A DNA stretch of 64,000 nucleotides, taken from the NCBI RefSeq assembly GCF_000006565.2, contig NC_031469.1, forward strand, positions 1,485,716-1,549,715. Direction: 5' to 3'. This stretch comes from Toxoplasma gondii ME49 (lineage: Eukaryota > Apicomplexa > Conoidasida > Eucoccidiorida > Sarcocystidae). The number at the start of each line of letters is the position of its first letter. The stretch's first letter is position 1. The notes beneath the pieces were generated by a model, which searched no databases, was not told where the DNA came from, and saw nothing but the letters and a program-made list of their open reading frames with translations. This document shows positions 10,521 through 24,918 of this stretch, in pieces. Both the position numbers and the translations under genes were made by a program.

Positions 10521-13500
10521 CTTCTCCAAAAAATGTCCCTTTTGTCCTGTTTGAAGTGATTGCGTTTAGCTCATCAGCGATTCTTTGCCAAATCTCTTTC
10601 GGTGCTCGCATTGTGCAGGCTCCCGTCACGAAGGAGAGTCTTTACGGTCCATCGGGGTAGTCCCACGAAGAGGGGTACCCAAAAGGCAGGAGGGACCGAG
10701 GACCGCTTCTGCTGACGGAAGTCGCTTTTCACCGGAACGCTCAATGCTTGAGGCACTCGGAGTCGTGCGGTGGTCCAGATATCACCAACATTCCGTGGCT
10801 ATGGTTGTGTGGCTTTCATGCCAAGGACTTCTCCAAACCCATCGTCGTCTGCGGACACACCGTTTCACACAAAGGCTTCAGCCAAAATCAATTGCTTTGT
10901 TCGAAGCCATGGAACTCGAGAAATCCAGGTGGACTCTATCTAAGGCCTTCATCCCCTTTGGCGAAGACGGTGTCTCTGCCTCGCTTCACAAGATCCACGA
11001 CCCGTTTCGTTGAGAGTAGACTTCGGCGGGGACTCGGTGGCGCCAGTACGAGTAAACCGATTCATCGTGCCAGACGAGATCAGAGAAGCATCTCCTACAA
11101 GCAAAAAGTCAAAAATACCGACTATGAACATGTAAATGAGAGAGTACTACTCTGCGTACCAGAGGAAAACCTGGCGTCGGGAGATACTCCAAGTTCAGCT
11201 GTTTTCTAACTGTTGCGAGTCGATGGGCGGACGCGTGGCCGAACGGGTGCTGCAGAAAGCCCTTCCAACCCCACAAAAGTAAGGACAAAAATCTCATTGT
11301 ACCAGTCTGTGTGCTTTGTTATTTAGCACGCCTTTCGAAGTGGAGTGCTTCGGGACATCAGATTCGAGTTTGCCTGCCCGCTTGCCTCGGACTTTTGCCC
11401 AGTCTCCCGCTCCGGCGTAGTTGCATGCACGCCTGTCTCGGCAGTGGCACATCCGTGGGATTTGCACATTACAGTCAGTTTCGGGTTTCGATGCATCCCT
11501 CCACTGCTTCAAGATGCAACTGGGTCACTTCTCACCAGTATTTCTGTGGTGCATTGATCATGGGAGGAAGGTGTTTTTTTTCGTGAGGCTATATTCCTTC
11601 GAAATCGTATATTCGCAGACATACAGAAGCTGCAGCCATCACAGTGGCCCACATCGGGCGTGAGAATAACTAAAGAACTTCAAAAACAAAAGAGTGGCCT
11701 AATCGTGTAAAACAACTCTATTGTGCCTCACTGACGGTTCGACGCGCCCAACACAGGGAGACGAGGCTGGTCTCGATACGTGGAGCGCCACTGATTCCTT
11801 GTGTCGCAGTCAACAGCGGTCTGAATGACGTAAGCTTACCATGAGGAGCATGCTTCTCGTGTAGCAAGAGCATGAGGAAACTGATGTTGTCCTATATTGC
11901 TAGAGCAACCTTCTGACTGCTTGTTCACCGATTCAACGACCCATCGAGCTTCCAACAGTGATGTCACAATGTGTAGGTACTGTAGCTGGCCTTCGTTGTA
12001 GGGTCACCTAAGGAATCGGAGCCATTGTTTACCACAGTACTCGAGTTGTGTTCAGTTACAGGCCTCGGCGGCTGTGCGAGACAATAACCTCAGTTCCAGG
12101 GCCTGATGGAAGAATTGGAGCATGCCGTGACAGGGAACAACTTGTGAGAACGACGCTGGCGGAAGCTGTAGAGGAACCTGGTGAGAAGCACCGCGGTGGG
12201 AAGCTTCCATGAGGAATTAATTCACGCCTCGTTCCTGTTACGTGGAGGGACCATAGGTTCAGTTCAACATCTGGCAGTTCTCCACTCGAAGAAGCTTCAA
12301 CCGTGGGCTGCTAACGCTGCAGAGTCAAACATGTCGGAAGTCAATAAATCATCTTTAAAAAAAGATAGCAGGCTGAGACATACGTGTCACTGGACTCTAT
12401 GATACAAAAATCCACGGCATTCGACCCACGTTACTTCTAATGTGGGTGGTGCAATGAATTCCGAAAAGCAGGACTGCGGTGTCAATGGAGGTTTCCCGTC
12501 ATTCTAGCTAATGACAAGTGGGTGTGAATGTAGACAGGACATACCGCGGATGGGTTGTACCGCCTGTTCCTTGAGACGCTGTTCGTCGCAGTTGGCATGT
12601 CAACAACCACCGCGTTCATGCGTGACGGATGGTAATTCAGAAGTCGTGATATATTCGTTTCGTCAACGTACTGACACTCATTGGGGATCCTGCCTTTTCG
12701 TCGCAAGCCTGAATCTCGGGTATTTACCAGAAAATGGCTCGAGCAAAGAGTAAAAGTATATATCATTGAAGAGCACAGCCTGTGGAGCAGTAGCACACAC
12801 CCCGTGTGGCGACCACAGCAACCACAGGACTTCACTCGACCGAAGCTCTTTTAGATGTAGAAGACGTGGTCGCTGTTGAAGGTGGCATCTAACCTACCTG
12901 TGGCGGCTACCTCCTGTTTACGTAGATAATACGAAAAATTAAGAGTCTTAACCAATGTGTTGTTAATGTAGCTCGTACCAGGAATGTGGATAACTGAAGT
13001 TGCCACATTCTGCTCTGCTCAGGACTACGTAAACAGCCACTTCAGTTAACACAGTACCAGCGCATGTTCAACTCTGGATCACCGACTACAGTCATATCGT
13101 GGTTTTCACAGTTCTGTGAAGAGGTACGTTCTAGACCGTCAAATCGTCTTACATAGAAGTGATAGGCTTTTACATTGTTGAAAATTATGTTCATTTAATT
13201 TTAAAGCATTTCTGCAAGGGTAAGAAACTAGGGTGATACACACCCGTTATGTGAGCCGCAACAATTCGATTGATAGTCTTATTTCCAGGTATCCCGATTC
13301 CCATTTCCAGGTACCTCTTCCTTCACTGTGAATGTACCAATACGTCCTACTGATAGTAGTTTTGCTAAAGGTGACACTGTCAAGAGATGCCAGTCATCGT
13401 CTTAGAGACACTTTCTGGAACGGTACTAACAATCCGTATGTGCTTTGTGGGTGTCTGAATGGTGCTCTACTCCTGTCATATGCTGGATTTACGCTTCTGA

Positions 13501-15780
13501 ATATCGAAAGGACCATGAAGCGGACTCGAGAATGTTGCTCCATTTGATTTCTAGTCAGCCGGTAAAAACAGAAGGCCATGCCTGCTTGCCGCGTGTCTAT
13601 CGCCTAAGTGCGCTGAGCGATTCAATGTCATGTGAGTTCAGGCCGATCCCGGCGACATCGTGCCGGACGTTTGCGGTGACCGCAGTTGGCAAAGGAGTGA
13701 CAAATAAACCTACACGTAACTACTACGGTGCCCGGGCCACCCGGCAGCAATCTACTCTCTGATTCAAATTTGTCATGCTGTATTTTGGGGCATTCGGACA
13801 CACAAGGATCGAAAACCCGTGTAGGGTCGTAGTTACTTGTCGTGATTGCTTAATAGTCTCAGTTCCAGCGGAACGAAGCCGGCGCAGCTTAACCTCGCAC
13901 CGCAGGCCTTAACCGGGAGGAATCAGCGATATTTGTCGAACGCCTTCTTACTGCTAGTGAAAGTGCGTGTATAGCTTCTTGTCAGGAGCAGCGTTGGGTC
14001 CAGCCCCACGGCGCTCGTCCGTCGATGTAACTGCAACCCTGTGTCATGAAATGAGGTGCATATCCTGAAATATACGAGCTGCCTATCGTGACCTGGAATG
14101 TGCCGGATGTGAAGGGTATGTGATTTATGAGTTGAGAGGTCGTGTTAACGCTCTAAGGTAGGCGCACGCCACCTCGGCATCCTTCTGAACGCATCTGCGC
14201 ATGCAACGTTTTGGCGCCTGGGTCACCGACTGTAAATCGATGATTTTACAATCGATTGGCGTTGGCCAAAGAAAACTTATGTTCACTTAATGCTTGGCCC
14301 CTTAGGCTGCTCAACGATTCGCTTCTGTCATTCGTATTGGTGCGCACAGATCACGAAAGGGCAGCAATTGCTTGCCTCACTCGAGCTGGTTGTACCCGTT
14401 CTTTCCATTGAATAAGAGGGGAAGATGAGTGTTGGAGTCGATAAGAATGATGGTTCCGTCCTCGTAGCGGGACTCCGAGTGTCTCGACCTGAAATCCCCG
14501 CGACACTTGCGCTACGACGTAAACTCAGCCCGGAGAGCAAAATGCAAGCGGACATCGAAAGACGAAGGTACACAATTTAAGTGCTCCACAACCATCTTTG
14601 CAGGGAGATCTTGCATGAAAAGATCGTCCAAAGGCACTACTCAGGTCTACTTGGACGGTGGAAAGAATAAGCTACGTGGGCCTACCTATTTATGTCGAAC
14701 TGCGAACGCCACCGGGCTAGCAAAAGAAAGCGGAGAGCGAGCACCGGAACTAACACGCCCAACTCGCATTCCTTGTTCGTTTTATTTAAGATGCCCCACT
14801 TAAACACTAAGGGGGACAATAAACGCTTAGTCAGTCTGAGTGAATGCTACAAGTGGACATAAGTGAGTCAACAAAGACAGGAGCTGGCAAGTGTATTAGC
14901 AAATCGATTCCATCTTCGAACGTGTGCCATTTAGTCGACTAGCAGCATAGGTCCTTCGAACAACTAAATTCTTCTGTATTGCATTTAAATGGTGTTCTTA
15001 CCGCTAGAATGCAAACGTAAGCGGTGCACAAAGTCAAGTGAATGAGATCTATGGATTTAGTGGATTAACGTACAAACTCAGACGACGGAACTGCGTAAAG
15101 GGCTCAGAAAACAAAACTGTGCATTGTGCATCCCACTAAACAGTAGCCGTAGCATCAGCTTGTAGCAGCTAACGACATCTAGAGCACTCGGACATGACAT
15201 TTTTTGAATGAAGAAAGGAACAGCATTCATCGTCCAACATCGTATTATCAATAGTAGTGATGGAGAGTACCACAATGAATTTTCGCTAGTGTCTTTGTTG
15301 AAGTCGGTGCTTGCATTCCCGCTACAATTCCAATGACAATAGTGGCATGTGGGCGCGAACGCATTCAGGTAATTCCGCATCGAACGCAGGCGTCACCAGC
15401 GTGTGAACACTAATCATCGAATCTCATTTAGGAACGCACTGCTGGAGTGAGCCCCCAGAATGCCAGAAATCGGTGTTCCACTCGTGTTCTCTTCTTGAGA
15501 CACTGAGACTCAAAAAATGTTGTCGCAATGTGCAGAATCGGTGTTTTCGCTGCCCCGTTGTTATTAGGTAGTAGAATTTGAGGTTCTCCTTGAGGACTGG
15601 ATCTGCGGAATATTTTTCCTTTGTCGTGGGCAGATGCCCTTTACTCAGAGATATGACTGTGTGGGGGACAAAGTTACCATTACCGAAGGATTCGCCCGCA
15701 CCCTTACCATGACCATGGATCGACACTTCTAAGTTGCCACCACAAATCGACAGGAAAGCAAAACGAATTGCTCCGACGTC
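10521..15780. other. Gene-poor tract
   Basis: More than 5 kb between the divergently placed membrane-protein gene and the RIB43A gene. The only frames are short, hold stop-rich or arginine/serine-rich chance translations, and lack consistent splice sites. It must contain the promoter of the membrane-protein gene just right of 10520 and possibly the first exon and promoter of the RIB43A gene. I saw no tRNA, rRNA or transposon signature. Confidence 0.4.
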
Positions 15781-15786
15781 GTCACA

Positions 15787-15797
15787 GGGGGGGGGGG
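15787..15797 (+). repeat. G11 homopolymer
   Basis: An uninterrupted run of 11 guanines just upstream of the RIB43A exons. Runs of this kind are prone to length errors, so frames crossing it should not be trusted. Cytosines on the other strand could act as a pyrimidine tract only for a minus-strand gene, and none is seen. Confidence 0.9.
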
Positions 15798-16068
15798 AAA
15801 CGTGAGGAAAATTTGAAGACAGCCACTGCCGAAACACGGATCCTATCGGAAGCAGGACTGAATATGTCGCGTTCTAAACAAGAATTTTTGGCACAACGGT
15901 GCTGCCATACAGGTGCTGATGGATATTCAGCACTGGCGGAACTCCAAATGTTACCGCCACCAACTTTGTTCAATTCGTTGTGATCGGAATTTTGGGTGCG
16001 CTCCCATGGCAAATTTCACCACAGGCCCTTCACACCAGTCAGTGTCTGTGCTGGGGGCTGTTTTGTAG

Positions 16069-19000
16069 AAAAGCAGAAGCAGAAAGGAAGAAGAGGATCT
16101 TCGACACGAAATTTCGCTTGATTGGGGTGGATAAGAATGCACTGGACGCTCAGGTGCTCGACAAGCAGGAAAGAAGAAAAAATGAGAAAAATGCGCAGCT
16201 TTCTGCAGGTAGGAACAGCCGCATACCACGAAATCACGGATACTGTTCACAAGCATGAAAACTTGCTATTTTTAGATTCCTTAACGAGGTAGGTGCGGGG
16301 GTATTTCGTCAGCGTCAATGACACATAGTCGCCTGCCGCACCGCAATACTTGCTGTTTTACAAGGTGCGAAAGACGTGTTTTTTCTTCCTTGGTAGCACT
16401 TCTGCAGTTATGCTGTGGCCAGGATAAGGCTAGGAAAGGGCAGATATTCAGTGGAGTTGAGGCGTATTTTTGAAGTCGACTTGCTGCTTACGGTCGTTCG
16501 TCTTTGTTTGAACACTCTCAGAAAAACAAATGCTGTACTTTAGCAGCATTTTAGACCTACAGGAACGTGAAGCCCAGAGACTTCGTCGCGAGAGAGAGAA
16601 GGAGGCCAAAGGCATAAGCCTCAAACAGTTCAAGTGGGCGCAGATACTGAAAAAAGCAAACAGAAACTCGACTCGCTAGCTGATTGGCATGCGCCCTTTT
16701 GCATTTGCACGATGTTTCATCCAACGCTAGTACCACCCGACCATACGCCGTTTCTCTGCAGAAAAGAGGCGCAGACGGGATTCGACCTGAACGAACCCGC
16801 ATCCCTGTATACAACAAACTGGAACGAAGTGAGTGGCGATATCATCATCGACGCGGTGTTGGTCTGCTTCAGATATGCTCATTTCCCTTTATTTACCACG
16901 TTCTCTAACGCTTTTCCAAACACGTTGAAGCCCCCCGCACTACAGATGTGACGGAAAAACGGGAAGCAAATGGCATCTCTGCTGAAGCCTACACGAGCAT
17001 GGCTTTTTGCTAATAGAAACAAGGCAAAAAATGCTGCAGTAAAGCAGTAGATTAGCCGATTATGGGCTAGATAAGCAGTCTTGCTACGGTGTTGCGTTCG
17101 TAGTGCTAGAACCCACCACCAAAGGCATGTGCGGGTGTCGGCATATACGGCTCAGGTTGAAAATAACCATCTCGTTGGAGTGAGTTCATTGCTCAAATTT
17201 GATGGCGAGGATCCCTCACACGACGCGCGCGCGCAGCAACAACGCCGTCAGCAGCGCCGATGGGCTGAGGAGCAACAGTTTGAACGGGAGCTGCAAAGAC
17301 ACAACGAAAAAGAGGCTGACAAGTGAGAAACCATCGGAACGGCACGGATATATACTCACCTTGTGTGAGGTTTCGATAGCATTTGGAGTTCAAAATGGAC
17401 CACGCATGTGGGCAAACTGCTGCTTTGCCTGCCTTTCCTAGTGACACCGCACGATAAGCCTTCAGTGGGCTTCACAAGTAATGTTGGATCTGCGGAGTCA
17501 GTAGATGAAGAAAAGGATGATCTGGAGCTTCCTGTCCATCTTATATTCCGCGCCTCGGCCGTATACGTAATCTGTCAGCGGAGAACAGAAGACGCATCGC
17601 ACGCTCACTCGAAAGTAGAGGTAGGATATAAAGGCAGTTGGGGTCATGGCGGAGCACTTCGACACTGTATACCTTGAGTTCATGTCAACGTTCGACTGTG
17701 TGATCAGGATATTTTCTCAACAGGCCCTCAAAAATGACTCTCTCGCTGAGGCACTGGAACGAAATCGAGTATGATCGGGTTGAGCTGTCCCGATCTCACA
17801 CTTATGTTGATTCACACTCTTGGTTTCAGGTGCACTTCAAATTTTCTTATCGCTTGCATAAGCGTGACTGCTAGGTATATGCTACAGATGTTCGCCAATG
17901 AAGTCATGCACCTAATCGCCATTGCTTTGGTTGCGTGAAGAACGTGTTAACGAACCTTCTCGGATACATCAGGATATTGCAGTTCTTGGTCTTCTCTCTA
18001 TTGCTTCATAGAGTGCATGGTTGGACAATGTGAAGATTAGCAGAAACTCGCCTTGCATAAAGTCAGTTTGTCGTCAGACACTCAGTAATAGGCACCACGG
18101 CATGACGCTACCAAGAGTTGGCTTTCTGCTTTTACGTTTTTATGCACGTGAGCTGATTCGGTGGCTTTCATAGCTTAAAAATTCTTGTGTGTTACATATG
18201 CTTGTGTTACTTCGGAAAATGTCGAAAAAGCTTCAGGCATCATACCACTCAGACCCGTCCGCCACGTGGATAGATGGCTCCTCATGTATGTTGTGGCTGG
18301 ATGTTGCCTGGTTGTTTCAGCTACAAAACCTTCGAAGCAAAGAAGTGGCAACTGCGGAAGCGAACAAGGAACTCGTAGGATCCCTTGCTGTTGCGCATCT
18401 GTGTGAAAGTGTCGGCGATAACCCTCGACGAGTAGGGCCGGGTATTCTGTCTCTAACCCATTGGACAACTCTTATCATTTCGTGTCCTCGTGGTTAGACG
18501 GACGGATAAACAAACCGTTTCCACCGATGCGTTCACGTAGAAGTGAAAGCTTTCATAACAGATACGGATGTGACTTACGAATACACTCACCGTCGAGGGA
18601 GTCGTCGGAGGCGTTGTACCGCGGAACTGGTTGCTACGAGTACAGCTAAACGCACTGAGTCTTCTCATTCCTGAAAGCTCAGAAAGCTGGCTTCTCCAAG
18701 GTAACCTCGGTGTGTCTTCTTGGCCTCCTGAAGACCGCGGTAGCCGATAGGTGCATCTAACGTGCAGGCTGATGAACGCGCTGAAAGGGAACGGCAAAAA
18801 CTCGCGGAAGACAATTTGGTCAAGGCGAAAGATGTGTGGCACAATATGCACGTAAGGAAGCTGCCAATTATCAGTCTTCTGACTGAACTTTGTAGTTCTT
18901 CCGCTTCTGCAAGGAACTGCTTGTTGAGCCGTAGCGTCAGTATCCGTGTTCACGAAACGCGCAAGTGAGTTTACGACAATGCTGGATCTAAAGGCGCAGC

Positions 19001-21798
19001 GTCTGAGGAGGGAATGGAGTCGACATAGACGTGCCTAATTGCGAAATGGTGACCGTGAAACATGAAGTTACGGTCTTGTTCTGTCATGCAGTGCCCCATA
19101 CTGGCGGAAGGCAAAATGAACTATATTACAGACGATCCCTCCTACACCCATATGAGCTCGTTAATGAGAACTGGAGGTAGAGCTCAAGCACGGCTTTTCA
19201 TGCCCCATCCGTTTTGGCAACCAGTGTCAAACAATGCCTCGACGATGGGAAAGGAGGCTGAACGGAATTCAACGTGGATTGTCATAACGAGCCCTTCACC
19301 ATAAGGAAGTAGCCAGTAGTGTCCTACGAGGGCTAGCTGTCACAGAACTACCACTGAACACTAGGGGCTCCAACATTGTGGTGTGACAACCGTTTGCACT
19401 TGGATTCGCTCCCGCCTATAGTCCCGTGTCGTGGGTGTTACGCCCACTCTTGTAAAATGTGTGGTTCGGGGATTTTGTACGCTGTCGTGCAGCGCTTGGC
19501 AGGAATCGTGACGGATTTAAGGGTCTGGACCCCGCAGTGAAGCAGAATATTCTCAACAGTAATGTAGAAGAATGGAGGAAATGCGAGAAGCGGAGGGAAA
19601 TCGAAAGACAAGCACAACAGGAATGGGACAGGTAATTTGTTCGTATCCGTTTCCAACATTTTTTTCGAGAATCTGAAGAGTGCAAAGTACACACGGTCGG
19701 GACCTTCAAGAGGTTCGCGCTATCGTGGTCGACTATACAGACTTAAAGGCACTTCAGAAAATGAAAGGAGGGGAGGCTGGCGGCAGTTTCTGCACTCAGA
19801 ATTTTGACGCGTGGCTGCTGTCTTGAATGTTCCCTTTGTATATATAGTTATACATGAAAGCACACGCACAATAGGCACATGCGGGGCCCAGACAGTCGCT
19901 CTCGCTTTAGTTCCTGAAGAACTTTGTACGCATACAGCGATTCCGATAATGCGGTGCTGGTCCTGGCGACAGCTAGATTAATGTTGTATCATCGACAAAG
20001 GACGCTGGTTGTAGTGGACGACAGCCACTAGGTACGCTCACCAGTGGACTGGCGCGAACACCACTAGAAGCAGCGGATATAACTGTTCCCCATGTGCCGT
20101 GAATCCGTTGTTGACTCCCGCGAATGGTCCTGCAACGTAAACATGTCAGGAGCAAGCCTCACGAGAACAGCTCGATGCATGAGATTGTGTTCAAGGTTCA
20201 AATGTGCAGATTCATAATGTCGGCATGCGTCAGTCGAAGCATGCAGTGACTGACGCAGGCACCGTTAGACGTAACGGGAACAAACATCGTAAACCGGTGC
20301 TGTGATCACACTACCAAGAAATTACAAGCCCCGAACTCGTCTTTCCCGTTTGTAAACGTGACATGGAGGTGAGATATCCTTTTATCTCTCACAGTTCTTC
20401 GTGTCGTGTTTTTTACACAAGTAATTTAGTTGTCCACAAATCATTTACATTCGAGGGATGCTTACCTATTAACTCTTTTGTGGGTTTTAGGCAGAGTGAG
20501 GTAACAAGGAAGGTTGCTGTTGCTCTACAGCGACGTAAGTTCAGAAGAGAGCGCTGGCGCTCGCCTAAACGAACGACTTGCGCTGGATTTACTGGCTCGC
20601 GTACTACTTGCTTGCGCCAAAACACTTCACCTATCTAGGCGAACTGACTTGTTTGCGCACATCTGTCATGCCTGTTCTTCCATGCATGAGACCACTCTGG
20701 TGCAAAACTGGCATGAATGAATATAACACTCAAACATGCCTTTTTCTTGGTTTCTCTATTGTTCCACATCATTAGTTGCTAGACACATTTGTTTTTAGGG
20801 CGACGCCTCTCCAGTAGTCTGTGACGCTATTATGTTTTTCACGAATCGACAATTGCGAAGAGACAGTTGATGAAATGTCTTCACTCCTGTGGTATTCGGG
20901 TACGGATTTTATAATAGCCCTTTTTGTCCACTCGCGTCAAACAGTTTTCTCACATTGTCCTATCTGTTAACTCGTGGCTGTAGTCTGTGGAAACGGACAT
21001 GACTGGGCGGTGCGGTTTCACAGGGCAAGATCAGTCACGCAGACAATTGCAGGAACACACTCAGAAAGTCAACCTGGCCCTTTCAGCGGCTCATACGAAG
21101 CAAATGATTAATCTTTATAATGTCACATACGCTGGAGGGCTGACTGAGGACTACTTCAAGCACTTCGGTAAGAGACACGCAAAGGTGACTGTACCCAGGA
21201 AATGCGGTTGCTTGTCATCAGACGTTACTTGTTCGGCGACACTACGCGTGAGGGGAAACGTGACTCATTTTCATGTGACGTCGCGCCACAACATTCCTTC
21301 GGTAACACGGTTTCGCGGAGCTAGAGGTCCTTCTCACGACCCGTTTGACACCTCAAGAAAACCACAATAAGTCTCATCTTCGTCTTCCAACAACATTGTG
21401 AGTGTGGTTAAAGACCGTCAACGTTCAGTGATATAACTCCCTCCCTTATGAACGTTTTGGGGGGCTTTCGTCCACAGAGTAGTCATGTTACTACTATTTT
21501 TCTTTTCAACTGGTTCACAGCTACGATCTTAGTACACCAGAGTAGTTTTAAACACAACGTTTTTTGAATGAACTTCTCGCCTCATCAAAGGCGTCGATGA
21601 ACGCCGTTATGCATGGCAGCTGCCGCGTACAGAATAGCTTTTTAGGGTCATCGCATTGAGACTTAGCAAATAGCTGGGCACGTGCACGCCAGCAGCGAAT
21701 ACACTCAACAGAAACTACTTTGCCTAAACCTTTCTTCACATTCCAATAGACACGTTAATGTTGTGCCTGTCCTGCTTTCAGGGACGACAACTCGATGA
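16069..21798 (+). CDS. RIB43A-family protein (microtubule ribbon/inner protein); first exon not found
   Basis: RIB43A proteins sit on protofilament ribbons inside axonemal or conoid-type microtubules. Exons seen: 16069-16208, 16555-16633, 16762-16828, 17156-17322, 17724-17768, 18321-18374, 18768-18851, 19092-19176, 19538-19631, 20491-20534, 21024-21167 and 21782-21798. Family hallmarks occur in order. They are ERKKRIFDTKFRLIGVD in the first exon, then EREAQRLRREREKE, FDLNEP, LLKFDGEDPSHDAR, the EVATAEANKEL helix, EDNL and EEWRKCEKRREIERQAQQEW. The C-terminus is GLTEDYFKHFG joined to TTTR and a stop, closely matching the usual YFxQFNTSSR ending. All junctions phase except 17322/17724, where a small exon or another donor may be missing. 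The first exon must end with two bases of a codon; an ATG at 15864 is a weak candidate. The total is about 340 residues plus exon 1, near the family length of about 380. Sperm-like motile gametes and the conoid are plausible sites of action. Confidence 0.88.
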
Positions 21799-24700
21799 GA
21801 GTTTTTGTTCATACCTTCCGAAAGAAAGCAAAAGAAAGCCATAGGAAGTTATAACCTTGTATAAGTCACCGTCCTTCTATACGTGTCTATCTTTATCAGT
21901 GAGGTAGTCTACGGCTTTCTCTGATTGGCTTCTACTGATTTCAATACATCTGTTGCAGACATAAGAAAGAACGCCGCTGGCATGTAGGTACGATGGATGA
22001 TGCTGCCGGTGGGCCCGACAATTCTGTGTAGCGGCTGACCTACGTCAGTTTGCGGGTTCACTTTTGTCGCGGTAGCAATTGAGATTGTGTATTTCGAGGA
22101 GACGGGACTCTCCGCGGACGGACGAACCTATGCTGTAGGGGGTTCGGGAGTCAGACAAGCAGAAATACCCCACTGGTTCCAGTTTTCCAGGAAATTACCA
22201 GACTCACCCAGAAAATCACGATTCAGATCTTGGTACTGGCTTATGCATGTGTGGCGACATTTTCGTTGGGAGCTCATTCCATCTAGCAACTAAGACTGAA
22301 GGGGTTATTATCCCGCCCTCCAGGTGCTTCCTTTTGCTGGCACTGCACCAAATTGCAGGCCAGAACAAAAACTGTGGCCGGCTTGTGAAAAAGAAAAGGA
22401 GCGACGACGGATTGTGCACATCTAGGACGTAGCCACTCTGGCGTTCGATCACACGATCAGTCTCAAAAGGAGGAGCTCCCGACGGCGAATAGCAACATTG
22501 TGGTACTGGTTTCCTTTCACAAGTTACCACTCACTTAGAACACTAAGCAGCCTTGTGTGACAGACCTTTTCAGAAATAATCTCCGCGGATTACCGCCATG
22601 TTCCTCAGAACCCGTCTCTTTTCACGACAACAAAAGGAGCGTCGATGCCATTGAGGGAATTGCAGGGAAATGCAGTTTTGTGTTTCTACTTGATGAGTCA
22701 TGTGAGAACGTAAACCTTAACAACACTGGACTAAAGGGAGTTTAGTTGACACCCGTGTCCTTATCTCGTTGCACTGAGCGAACCTTCTCAGCGTTACCAT
22801 ACCCATTATACTGTTGACCTGGATAAGGGCAATTAAGCATATGAACGCGGAGAAGATGCAAACGGGGTATCTTCCGTCTGGCGCAGGACAGCAATTCAGA
22901 TATTCACTTCTTGCGAGAGTGGAGATGCAGCTTTTCTGCAATTCTGGATCTGTTCTTAACCGCTTTTTCCGGTTTGTTGCTGCCCACAGTTTCTTCGCTG
23001 CACATCCCAAGCATCGGACACACACAGAACTACCAAGCTATAAAGCCACAACACGAATCGGTAAACACGGGACGACTATACTAAGACCACAAAGGTAATC
23101 TCAATACAAGCTCACAATTTTGGAGCAGCCTCATTGATACTTGTGAGATCTACAGTGGTGGCATGACACAACTTAGATCAGGGTTATGAACAACGATCCT
23201 AGTTACCACTTATCATCATACCAGTACTGGCTAGAATTGCTGCTAATACCATTAAGAAGGGACGTGGGCAGCATCTGTGTTCAAACTAGTGCCCTACAGG
23301 ATACCGATGTCAACGCAAGTCCGATAGGCAACACAACATGACAATCCAAGCAGCTGTGTATACAAGCAAGGGTGTGTTTCTTGGATATCCAGATGCGAAC
23401 ATCACGAAATTATTTATCTGAACCTTCAAGCTTCAAGCATTTGCCTTTAAAGCTGGCTCCTAGACTAAGCGGCGCAGTTGTAGAAGAAATGCGCAGCGGA
23501 TGCCTTCCACGTGCATGAACGCAGCACGACGAACCGGATTTGCCCCCCACCATCGTACGCATGGTCTGGTAAGGTACTGATTTTCGAGCGAAAGCTGGTA
23601 CCACGGTTAAGTCTATCGATACACATCAGAGATTCGACAATCGTCACGACGCAGAGGAGTGACACGATGCCAGTCTGGAAAATCTGTCTCCTGGGATTCC
23701 ATTGTATACTACACGATTGCAGCAACTATTGGCGGCTGCGGAGCGATATCAGCAATTTACGCTTGCCTCTCAAAAGCTGTCCATTAGAGTCTACGTGTTG
23801 ACGCCTAACATGTTACGGCATTGTTTCTTAGTGTCAAGGAACTCTACGGGGCCTCACTTATGGTAACCAACGAGGACTACCGTGGAAGTGCTCACAGACC
23901 GAGTATGCATACTGCAACAGGAAAACCGTCATTTTCCACCAAGTACAATGCAGTATTTAAGCTTCTTATCCTGATCACCTTGATTTGTATCAGCAGGTGT
24001 TGCCCCGTGTGTACTGCTACGCCAACACACCACACAACCTGGTGTGCAAGTAATACAGGCGCGTGTTCCATACTTCTGTGGCATCGCTGATGGGCAGCCG
24101 CGAACGCAGTAACAATATAAACAGATCCTCCCTAGACAGCCCTTCCTCGGGGGTACGAAATTCAGCCAGGCTCTCTGGTCGAAATTGGGCAGTTTATAAA
24201 TCAAACCATGACTATTTCCGCAGCTTTTCTTTTCGACTGTTACTGGCAGTGACATGAAATGAAGAAACGAATGTGCAACATCTAAGCCGGCAGAGAAGAT
24301 TGAGGCAGACTACTCCCACATACATAGTGTATCGGTAAATATAGTGCATCCTGAGGGTCATGTCTGCGACTGAGGGAAGGCAAGACTACAACTGCACGCG
24401 ATCACGTGGGGCGGTGTCTGATGGTCGCATAGCGTCAGAACCGCCCCACTAGCCTCGTGCTGACAGAACTGGGTTACGTTTCACTTATCCCAAGGCGTTC
24501 CAGTCAACGTTGTAGCCCTGTTTCTGTTCCCTAAAAAGCATGTTCCTCTATGAAAGCCTATTCTGAAAATGCCCTGGTGTTCCCAACGTCGACCTAAAGT
24601 TTCGAGTGCCAGGAATGACGCTCTGAAGAATTGTGTAGAGCCTCTGTGGGAAGTCACCACCACATCCAGCGTAATAAAGCGCCAGAAGTGACTGTCAGTA

Positions 24701-24918
24701 GATCCACCGACGGAATAACCTGACAAAACTTTTACGGTGAAGGGGTTTGTGTTATTGTCGGGCAAAGCGGGTTTCTTAAGTACCCGACTAGGCCGCACGC
24801 CCGAACGAATTACGAATACCACAACAGATGGGCACCACTCGCGTTTCAGTCACGTGACTAGCCCCAAACCTGATCGATGTGTGAGAATGTGCATGCGGCT
24901 TTCTTATGACGGGGCTGT
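21799..24918. other. Intergenic region between convergent RIB43A and phosphoglycerate mutase genes
   Basis: About 3.1 kb lying between the stop codons of two convergent genes. It should contain both 3' UTRs. Frames up to about 110 codons occur but none has protein-like content with splice support. Nothing else was recognised. Confidence 0.4.
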
